From Cyclobacteriaceae bacterium (GTDB lineage: Bacteria; Bacteroidota; Bacteroidia; Cytophagales; Cyclobacteriaceae): 6,350 nucleotides of DNA. The DNA is taken from assembly GCA_025358195.1 (NCBI GenBank), contig JANYKP010000561.1, positions 1 to 6,350 on the forward strand, read 5' to 3'. Every line of letters begins with the position of its first letter. The stretch's first letter is position 1. Below are positions 1-5,689 of this stretch, one piece after another. The position numbers and the translations under genes were made by a program. The notes under the pieces are model-generated. The model was given only the letters and a program-made list of their open reading frames with translations. It did not search any database and was not told the DNA's origin.

Positions 1-1
1 G

Positions 2-643
2 GAATCGGCTGATGAAGTGGGGGGTGATTATTATGATACGCTTCGAATCAATGACCATCAGGTAGGCTTGATTATAGCAGATGTATCAGGCAAAGGCACA
101 ACGGCTGCCTTTCACATGTCGCAGATGAAAGGAATTTTTCATAGCCTTGCTCAGGAGGCATTGGAGCCAAAAGTATTTATGATGCGTGCAAATCAAGCAC
201 TTAGATATTGCCTTGAACGAGGGTCCTTCATTTCGGCGACCTATTTTGTTGTAGACTCTAAAGAAAAAATGATTTACTATTCGCGGGCCGGACACTGCCC
301 CGTACTGATTTACCGCGCGGCCTCCCGGAAAGCAGATTATCTCATTGACAAAGGCGCGGCGCTTGGAATGGTGAAAGGCAAAGATTACTGCAACTTCGTA
401 GAGACAAACACACTTCCATATGCCACTGGAGACATTCTCGTACTTTTTACCGACGGCATTACAGAAGCAAAGAGCCCTCGGGGAGAAGAGTTTGGATTGG
501 ATCTTTTAAAGAAGACGATTGCCGAAGTGGTTATTCGCCGACCAAAAGAGATTCAGGAACATTTGATTAAAAAACTTTATGAATACACAGGAACAGAAGA
601 AATAGATGATGACTACACAACCATGATTGTGAAGTTCAGTTAA
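2..643 (+). CDS. SpoIIE/RsbU-family PP2C-type serine phosphatase, C-terminal domain (5' end outside window)
   Basis: The reading frame is open from the window edge, so the true start and any N-terminal sensor or membrane region lie upstream; the GTG at 17 is an internal Val codon. The visible 213 residues cover most of a PP2C-like SpoIIE domain. Metal-binding motifs are in the expected order: VGGDYYD (residues 6-12), ADVSGKG (26-32), AGHCPVLIYR (96-105), LFTDGITEA (149-156) and a final DDDYTTMIV (202-210). The acidic residues expected to hold Mn/Mg are D9, D27, D151 and D203/D204, and all are present. Members of this family dephosphorylate a phosphoserine on a STAS-domain anti-anti-sigma factor, and such a STAS gene follows 33 nt downstream, with the cognate kinase gene after it. 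That context makes an RsbU-like role in partner switching very likely. The upstream sensor domain, and therefore the input signal, cannot be seen. Confidence 0.93.
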   Translation, partial: ESADEVGGDYYDTLRINDHQVGLIIADVSGKGTTAAFHMSQMKGIFHSLAQEALEPKVFMMRANQALRYCLERGSFISATYFVVDSKEKMIYYSRAGHCPVLIYRAASRKADYLIDKGAALGMVKGKDYCNFVETNTLPYATGDILVLFTDGITEAKSPRGEEFGLDLLKKTIAEVVIRRPKEIQEHLIKKLYEYTGTEEIDDDYTTMIVKFS

Positions 644-676
644 AAAACATAAAAAAAACTAATACGTTTAAAACAT

Positions 677-1027
677 ATGGTCCACATCAAGCGATTACTG
701 GAAGACGGAGCCGACATTCTGGCGGTCGTGGGCGAGATTGACGCCAGTTCCTCCATCGAATTAGACCTTGCTATTGCGAAGAGCGTAGGTGAGGGTTCAA
801 CCAAAATTCTGGTGGATTGTAGCGCGCTGGAATATATCTCTTCTGCTGGACTGGGTGTCTTTATGTCGTACATAGAAGAGTTTCGGGACAAGAATATCAG
901 GATGGTGCTGTTTGGTATGAAAGAAAAAGTGGCCAATACCTTTCAAATACTTGGTTTAGCGGATTTGCTCCATATCAGTAGCAACAAACAGGAAGCAAAG
1001 AAATTATTAAATGAGTTATCAGTATAA
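677..1027 (+). CDS. STAS-domain anti-sigma factor antagonist (RsbV/SpoIIAA-like)
   Basis: This is a 116-residue single-domain cytoplasmic protein, the normal size for a stand-alone STAS protein. Recognisable parts are the N-terminal strand motif VVGEIDASSS (residues 17-26), the strand KILVDCSALEYISSAGLGVF (43-62) and a closing ILGLADLL segment. The YISSAGLGV loop aligns with the phosphorylation loop of SpoIIAA (DSSGLGV). By that alignment Ser56 is the serine phosphorylated by the partner kinase, while the preceding Asp is replaced by Ser55 and the following Ser by Ala57. When dephosphorylated, proteins of this family bind the anti-sigma kinase and release its target. The start ATG follows the phosphatase stop by 33 nt with no clear Shine-Dalgarno or promoter, so it is probably co-transcribed with the phosphatase gene. 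The 3' end overlaps the kinase gene by 17 nt, which supports coupled synthesis of a binding pair. Confidence 0.93.
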   Translation: MVHIKRLLEDGADILAVVGEIDASSSIELDLAIAKSVGEGSTKILVDCSALEYISSAGLGVFMSYIEEFRDKNIRMVLFGMKEKVANTFQILGLADLLHISSNKQEAKKLLNELSV

Positions 1028-1424
1028 CATCGGCTGTAGCCTGGAGAACCTAAAGGGCGTGCGTGACTTCATCCGGAAGTCGCTGCGGAGCCATGTTGCA
1101 TCTGATGTCGTCTTAAATGAAATTATCTTAGCGCTCGATGAGATGTGCTCGAATCTCATGATCCATGCTCATCATTGCAATCCCGACCATCACCTGGAAA
1201 TGCACATTGAGGTAGCTCAAAAAGGGAAAGTTATATTTGAAATCATGGACGACGGTGAGATGTTTGATATCAACCGATTTCGTGAACCCAATATCGACAA
1301 CCTCGTGCATGAAAAACGGAAGGGCGGACTGGGTATCCGTCTTGTGAAATCGATCATGGATGAGGTGATCTACACGACCCTTAACGGCCGGAACGTGTGC
1401 CGGCTCACGAAAACGATCAAATAA
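1011..1424 (+). CDS. GHKL-type anti-sigma factor / serine kinase (RsbW/SpoIIAB-like)
   Basis: This 137-residue protein matches the length of RsbW/SpoIIAB-type HATPase_c_2 proteins. The Bergerat ATP-binding motifs are all visible: the N box ALDEMCSNLMIHA (residues 41-53, with E44 and N48), the G1 box IMDDGEMFD (78-86, D80-D81-G82), and the G2 box KGGLGIRLVKSIMDE (104-118). There is no transmembrane segment or dimerisation/phosphoacceptor domain, so it is not a two-component histidine kinase. The expected activity is ATP-dependent serine phosphorylation of the STAS protein encoded just upstream, alternating with binding of a second partner (classically a sigma factor). No sigma factor is present in the window, so the controlled target is unknown. 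The ATG at 1011 lies inside the end of the STAS gene (17-nt overlap). An AGGAAG-like purine stretch about 15 nt upstream is a weak ribosome site at best. Confidence 0.93.
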   Translation: MSYQYNIGCSLENLKGVRDFIRKSLRSHVASDVVLNEIILALDEMCSNLMIHAHHCNPDHHLEMHIEVAQKGKVIFEIMDDGEMFDINRFREPNIDNLVHEKRKGGLGIRLVKSIMDEVIYTTLNGRNVCRLTKTIK

Positions 1425-1432
1425 GTATCTTT

Positions 1433-1462
1433 TTGGCTATACGGCCGCACCTCGTATTTTTG
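1433..1462 (+). promoter_or_regulatory. Bacteroidota-type promoter for the parvulin operon
   Basis: A TTG (1433-1435) is followed after exactly 19 bp by TATTTTTG (1455-1462), a full match to the Bacteroidota primary-sigma consensus of a -33 TTG and a -7 TAnnTTTG. Transcription would begin near 1468-1470, giving a leader of about 15 nt before the GTG at 1485. The -33 element begins only 9 nt after the kinase stop codon. The parvulin operon therefore appears to have its own promoter, separate from the partner-switching genes, although read-through is possible because no clear terminator lies between them. Confidence 0.72.
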
Positions 1463-1484
1463 CACGTTTTAATAACCAGAAATC

Positions 1485-3419
1485 GTGCAAAAAGGCTTAT
1501 TCATAGTGTTGTTGGTTCTGGCTGGTCGCGCCTGGGGTCAAGGCCATAAACCGCGCATTCTTTTTTTGATAAATGAGAAACCTGTTTACACCAACGAATT
1601 CATTTATCTCTATAAAAAGAACCATCTAAAGCCCGAAGATTTTACGGATCAAAAGATCAATGAATACCTTGACCTGTTCACCAACTTCAAATTAAAAGTC
1701 GCTGAAGCCAAATCCCGCGGACTTGACACAACCGAGGTGTTTAGGAAGGAATTTAAAACCTACCGGGACGAACTTAAAAAACCCTATGTTGCTGAAAAAG
1801 ATGAGCTCGATCGACTGACAAAAGAAGCCTATCAACGATTGAAGGAGGAAGTGAAAGCTTCCCATATCTTGATCACGATAAAACCGGAGGCTACTCCAGC
1901 CGACACATTGATTGCCTACAACAAAATCGTCGCGGCCCACGAAAGGATTTTGGGTGGTGAGGATTTTGAGAAAGTTGCGCGGGAAGTTTCGGACGACCCA
2001 TCTGTCAAATCAAACGGAGGCAACCTGGGTTATTTTACTGCCCTGCAAATGGTATATCCGTTTGAACAAGCTGCATACAAGTTAACCGTTGGAGAGATTT
2101 CAAAACCGATTCGTACGCGATTCGGTTACCATCTGGTGAAGGTCAAGGACCGTAAGGCGGCACGCGGAGAGGTAGAAGTGGCACACATTATTCTACGAAC
2201 AGGTACCGGTGATGGCGGCAAAGTGAAGAACAAAATTCTTGAAATCTATGACCAGTTGCAGGGCGGCAGAAGTTGGGAGGAACTTTGTAAGGAATATTCG
2301 GAAGATCCAGCTACCAAAGACACGGGGGGTAAATTGCGACCTTTTGGTGTGCGTGCCTTGGCGGGTGTACCGGAGTTTGAGGCAGTGGCCTTTTCGCTGA
2401 AAGAACCCGGTGAAATTTCAGATCCTTTTCAATCGACGTACGGATGGCACATTGTACGGTTGAATAAAAAGATCCCCATTCCCCCATTCAAAGAGGTGGA
2501 AATTGCACTCAAGCGAAAAGTAGCCCATGACGAGCGACTGCAGATAGCTGATCGTAAGCTCTTGGAAGCAAAAAAGATTCAGTTTGGCTTTTTGGGAACC
2601 AATGAGATAAAGACGCAGATCATGTCATATGCTGACTCGAGCCTGCAAAAGGGAAAATGGAAATGGAAGGGAGATGATTTGGTTACGGCAAAAACCATTT
2701 TCACGCTTCAACATCATAATTACACCGCCGGTGAATTTATCTCATTCATTGGAAAAAATCAACTTGCTTCCGCGGATTCACCAGCGGCCGCTATGACACT
2801 GCTGTATGACCGGTTCCTGGAAGAGAAACTATCGGAAGTTGAAGAGGCCAAACTGCTGGCAGAAAATCCTGATTTTGGAAATTTGCTTACGGAATATAAA
2901 GAGGGAATTCTTCTTTTTACGATCATGGAGAAAGAAGTGTGGAATAAGGCACCGGAGGATACGGTCGGACTGCGAAAATTTTACAATGAGAACAAAGAGA
3001 AATATAAGGCGGGCGATCGGGTTCGTGCAAAGGTTTTGACCACCACGAACAAAAATTTCTTCGAAGAAGTAAAGAAAAAGGTAGCCGCCGGTGACTCAAT
3101 CAAGGGTAGTGATTTAAAAAAGTTCAGTTCCATCCAACCTATGCGTAACTATGAGCGGGGTGAAAGTAAAGCGGTAGACAGGTCGCCCTGGGCAATTGGT
3201 TTGCACAGTGTCGATGTGGACGAAACCTATTATCTTGTCGAGATCGAGAATTTAGTACCACCAGGCATAAAAAGCTTTGACGAAGCACGCGCTCAGATTG
3301 TCTCTGACTATCAGGAGATGCTGGAAAAGGAATGGGTCGCCCAGCTGAAACAGAAATATTCTGTAAAGATCAATAACAAGAGCAAAAAATTCGTTTTAAA
3401 GGAATTAGCTAAAAAGTGA
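1485..3419 (+). CDS. Periplasmic SurA-like peptidyl-prolyl isomerase with two intact-looking parvulin domains
   Basis: This is a 644-residue exported foldase. Residues 1-18 form a short signal peptide with a likely AWG|Q cleavage site. A SurA-N-like helical region follows (about 24-120, beginning FLINEKPVYTNEF). Parvulin domain 1 spans about 124-222 (KASHILI, LGYF, FGYHLVKV) and domain 2 about 229-327 (EVAHIIL, YGWHIVRL). Both keep the two signature histidines (H127/H216 and H234/H322), so both may be catalytically active. The C-terminal half has another SurA-N-like stretch (EYKEGILLFTIMEKEVW, 470-486), then a parvulin-like region without signature histidines (about 508-590) and a Lys-rich tail. 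The GTG start is chosen because an in-frame TAA lies 12 nt upstream, the first in-frame ATG is at codon 189, and only GTG gives a signal peptide. It is the first gene of a three-gene parvulin operon, just after a good promoter, and its stop overlaps the next start. The likely role is folding or chaperoning of outer-membrane and periplasmic proteins. The exact clients are unknown. Confidence 0.92.
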   Translation: MQKGLFIVLLVLAGRAWGQGHKPRILFLINEKPVYTNEFIYLYKKNHLKPEDFTDQKINEYLDLFTNFKLKVAEAKSRGLDTTEVFRKEFKTYRDELKKPYVAEKDELDRLTKEAYQRLKEEVKASHILITIKPEATPADTLIAYNKIVAAHERILGGEDFEKVAREVSDDPSVKSNGGNLGYFTALQMVYPFEQAAYKLTVGEISKPIRTRFGYHLVKVKDRKAARGEVEVAHIILRTGTGDGGKVKNKILEIYDQLQGGRSWEELCKEYSEDPATKDTGGKLRPFGVRALAGVPEFEAVAFSLKEPGEISDPFQSTYGWHIVRLNKKIPIPPFKEVEIALKRKVAHDERLQIADRKLLEAKKIQFGFLGTNEIKTQIMSYADSSLQKGKWKWKGDDLVTAKTIFTLQHHNYTAGEFISFIGKNQLASADSPAAAMTLLYDRFLEEKLSEVEEAKLLAENPDFGNLLTEYKEGILLFTIMEKEVWNKAPEDTVGLRKFYNENKEKYKAGDRVRAKVLTTTNKNFFEEVKKKVAAGDSIKGSDLKKFSSIQPMRNYERGESKAVDRSPWAIGLHSVDVDETYYLVEIENLVPPGIKSFDEARAQIVSDYQEMLEKEWVAQLKQKYSVKINNKSKKFVLKELAKK

Positions 3420-4312
3420 ACAGGAGCAATAACTATAGGTTTGGACTGACGGGCATCGTGCTTCTTACAATTATTGTGGCAAGCTGTGATCTCATTCGGA
3501 TGAAAAAAGAGGAATCGGCTGCTATCCCTTCGCGTAAACCGGTTGCCCGGGTCAATGATAAGTATCTCTATCAGGACGAGCTGGTAGGAATCGTCGATCA
3601 AAACTCAACAGCCGATGACAGTGCAGCCCGCACGACTGCTTATATCAACAGCTGGATCCGGAAACAACTTATTATCGGTGAAGCCATGAAACGCATTGAT
3701 ATCAATGAGGCCGAAGTTGAACGAAAAGTACTGGACTATCGCTACAGCCTCATCGGTTATGAATACCAGAATTTTTATATACAACAGCACCTCAACGACA
3801 GCATTTCTGAAAAGGAAATTGAAACCTATTATAAGGGACACTCTGACAATTTCATTTTAAAACAAAACATTGTGCGCGGCACGTACATCAAAGTACCAAA
3901 AACGGCCCCCCGCACGAACAAAGTAAAAGAGATGATTTTTTCCAAAAAAGAGAAAGATCAAAATGAATTGAAATCATACTGCCTGAGTTTCTCAGTGGCC
4001 TATCATCTGAGTGACAGCTCCTGGATAGAATTTGATAAGCTGGTCGTGAACTCCCCGATGGCCGAGATACCAAGCAAGATCCAGTTTCTTAAAACCAACC
4101 CTTTTTATGAAACCAACGATGCTGATTTTTTGTATTTCCTGAAAGTGGAGGATTATAAAATTTCGGACAACGTTTCACCGTTGGAATTCGTGAAAGAACG
4201 AATACGAAATATTCTCTTAAATAAAAGAAAAGTAGAACTTGCAAGAGCGTTGGAAGATGAAGTATATGAAAATGCCGTTAAACAGAAGAATTTTGAGATA
4301 TTTAATCAGTAG
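3416..4312 (+). CDS. Putative lipoprotein, SurA-N-like with a degenerate parvulin-like region
   Basis: This 298-residue protein has a lipoprotein signal: a hydrophobic stretch at about residues 10-23 and the lipobox VASC, so Cys24 would be lipidated. The mature protein begins CDLIRMKKEES. A SurA/PpiC-like N-terminal motif follows (PVARVNDKYLYQDEL, about 42-56), then helices with WIRKQLIIGEAMKR (about 79-92) and ISEKEIETYYKGH (about 128-140), which is the usual lead-in to a parvulin domain. The following region (about 145-250) has parvulin-like order, but the first strand reads VRGTYIKV with no His, and no FGYH-type motif occurs, so isomerase activity is unlikely. The GTG at 3416 shares four bases (GTGA) with the preceding stop. 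It is the only start that includes the signal, since an in-frame TAA lies 6 nt upstream and the next ATG is past the lipobox. A purine-rich AAAGGA sits 12 nt upstream. It is probably a membrane-anchored chaperone partner of the flanking parvulins. That function is inferred from context and fold pattern, not catalytic motifs. Confidence 0.85.
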   Translation: MNRSNNYRFGLTGIVLLTIIVASCDLIRMKKEESAAIPSRKPVARVNDKYLYQDELVGIVDQNSTADDSAARTTAYINSWIRKQLIIGEAMKRIDINEAEVERKVLDYRYSLIGYEYQNFYIQQHLNDSISEKEIETYYKGHSDNFILKQNIVRGTYIKVPKTAPRTNKVKEMIFSKKEKDQNELKSYCLSFSVAYHLSDSSWIEFDKLVVNSPMAEIPSKIQFLKTNPFYETNDADFLYFLKVEDYKISDNVSPLEFVKERIRNILLNKRKVELARALEDEVYENAVKQKNFEIFNQ

Positions 4313-5624
4313 TCTCCTACTGATAGGGGCATGGCAGGGCAGCCGGGCACAAGTGGCAAAAGGCTTTGTGGCTGATAAGATCATCGCCAAGGTTGACAAT
4401 TACATTGTGCTTCGATCCGAATTGGAGGGAGCCTATCAGAATTATTTAGCCAATGGAGGGACCGCCTCGGAAGCCTCCAAGTGCGGGTTATTCAGTCAAC
4501 TAGTGATAACCAAACTATTGGTAGCCAAAGCGGAGATCGACTCGGTTGTTGTGACGGATCTGGAGGTGGATAATAATACCGAGCAACGTATGAATATGAT
4601 CCTACAAAACTCTGGAAATTCACCGGAGCAATTGGAGCGGACGTATGGCAAGACATTAGAGCAAATCAGGTTTGAGCTGCGTGATCAAATCCGCGAACAA
4701 ATGCTGAGTAACGAAATGCAGCGAAAAATTACCAAAGGCCTCAGCATCACACCTGCAGAAGTGAAACGGTTTTTCAACAAAATACCAATCGATAGTCTTC
4801 CTTTCTATTCGGCGGACGTCGAGGTTGGTGAAATCGTGAAGGTGGCAAAACCCAGCCCTTCGCAAATACTTGCGACCAAAAGGCGCCTCAGCGAAATCCG
4901 CGATCGTATTCTGGCAGGCGAGAATTTTAATGAACTGGCAAAGAAATACTCGGAAGATCCCAGTGCACAATATAATAACGGTGAGTATGGTTACGTGGGC
5001 CGTGGCGCCATGGTTCCTACCTACGAGGCTATGGCCTTTAAGATCAAGGAAGGTGAAATTTCCCAACCCTTTGAATCCCCCTTTGGTTATCATATCATGC
5101 AGCTTATCGACCGCAGGGGTAACGAATATAACTCTCGTGGAATTTTGCTCACCGCAGTCCCCTCAAAAGATGACATTGTTCGTGCAGAACGTTTTCTTGA
5201 CAGCCTCAGAAGAAAAATTGTGAAAGACAGTATCAAATTTGAACAGGCAGCAAAGGAATTTTCAGACGACCAGAAATCAAAGGGTTTTGGCGGCTTCTTT
5301 ACTGATCAGGATGGAGGAACCCGGATTTCTATTAAGGAACTGGATCCTGTGGTGTACTTCACGATCGACAGTATGAAGGAAGGAAGGATTAGCAGGCCAA
5401 TCACCTATCGTACCGATGATGGAAAAGATGCGGTTCGGATTTTGTATTTCAAGAAACGTCTCTTGCCTCACCAGGCTAACCTGAAAGAAGATTGGCACCG
5501 GATCCAGGCAGCCGCATTGGCGCACAAGAAGGATAAGATGTTGGATAAATGGTTCACGAAAGCGCGGCAGGACGTATTTATCAAACTTGATCCTGCCTAC
5601 AAGAGTTGCAATATTTTAGAATAA
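4266..5624 (+). CDS. surA: SurA-like periplasmic chaperone / parvulin-family peptidyl-prolyl isomerase
   Basis: From the ATG at 4266 this is a 452-residue protein close in size to E. coli SurA. It has a basic N-terminus, a hydrophobic core (about 12-22) and a likely SRA|Q signal cleavage after residue 28. The SurA N-terminal chaperone domain covers about 35-175 (DKIIAKVDNYIVLRSELE; LERTYGKTLEQIRFELRDQI). Parvulin domain 1 (about 184-283) keeps LAKKYSEDPSA and FGYHIMQL (H276), but the first signature His is Glu189 (VGEIV). Domain 2 (about 288-396) has Gly292 in the first His position (RGILL) and no second His. A C-terminal helix follows. Chaperone activity in SurA resides largely in the N- and C-terminal parts, so loss of isomerase residues need not abolish function. 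Starts at 4239 (TTG), 4257, 4266 and 4272 are all possible; 4266 is preferred because GGAAG lies about 10 nt upstream and the signal peptide is compact. It overlaps the lipoprotein gene by about 47 nt. Confidence 0.9.
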   Translation: MKMPLNRRILRYLISSLLLIGAWQGSRAQVAKGFVADKIIAKVDNYIVLRSELEGAYQNYLANGGTASEASKCGLFSQLVITKLLVAKAEIDSVVVTDLEVDNNTEQRMNMILQNSGNSPEQLERTYGKTLEQIRFELRDQIREQMLSNEMQRKITKGLSITPAEVKRFFNKIPIDSLPFYSADVEVGEIVKVAKPSPSQILATKRRLSEIRDRILAGENFNELAKKYSEDPSAQYNNGEYGYVGRGAMVPTYEAMAFKIKEGEISQPFESPFGYHIMQLIDRRGNEYNSRGILLTAVPSKDDIVRAERFLDSLRRKIVKDSIKFEQAAKEFSDDQKSKGFGGFFTDQDGGTRISIKELDPVVYFTIDSMKEGRISRPITYRTDDGKDAVRILYFKKRLLPHQANLKEDWHRIQAAALAHKKDKMLDKWFTKARQDVFIKLDPAYKSCNILE

Positions 5625-5636
5625 GATTTATAAAAA

Positions 5637-5652
5637 GAGTCACCCGTGACTC
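5637..5652. repeat. Perfect 7-bp inverted repeat between surA-like and moxR genes
   Basis: GAGTCAC at 5637-5643 and GTGACTC at 5646-5652 are exact reverse complements separated by CC, forming a compact hairpin (or a 6-bp stem with a CCCG tetraloop). It is preceded by AAAAA and followed, after AATTGG, by TTTT at 5659-5662. It begins 12 nt after the surA-like stop codon. The location fits an intrinsic terminator for the parvulin operon, but the stem is short and the T-run is brief and not directly adjacent, so termination would be weak. A dyad binding site for a regulator of the moxR gene is an alternative. Confidence 0.5.
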
Positions 5653-5689
5653 AATTGGTTTTCAACCCCGATAGGTAACATAACACCGA

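Noticed and set aside
663..670. TACGTTTA upstream of the STAS gene as a possible -7 promoter element.
   Set aside because: It misses the final G of TAnnTTTG, and there is no TTG at the required distance of about 19 bp. The nearest TTG is 33 bp upstream.
640..936. A 98-codon minus-strand open frame opposite the STAS gene.
   Set aside because: It is antisense to a clear STAS domain and has no motif of its own.
1386..1409. GC-rich inverted repeat (GCCGG/CCGGC with an outer CGTG/CACG pairing) near the end of the kinase gene, considered as a terminator.
   Set aside because: It lies inside the coding region, the two pairings are mutually exclusive or mismatched, and the T-run downstream (1430-1434) is about 20 nt away and better explained as part of the -33 promoter element.
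4656..5093. A 145-codon open frame on the minus strand inside the surA-like gene.
   Set aside because: It is antisense to a well-supported SurA-family protein, shows no recognisable domain, and is explained by codon bias of the real gene.
4870..5223. A 117-codon + strand open frame in another frame within the surA-like gene.
   Set aside because: It overlaps the first parvulin domain completely, and its translation has no recognisable motif or signal.
5672..5679. TAGGTAAC before the moxR start as a possible -7 element, paired with the TTG at 5655-5657.
   Set aside because: It matches TAnnTTTG poorly and the spacer is only 14 bp, so I do not call a promoter.
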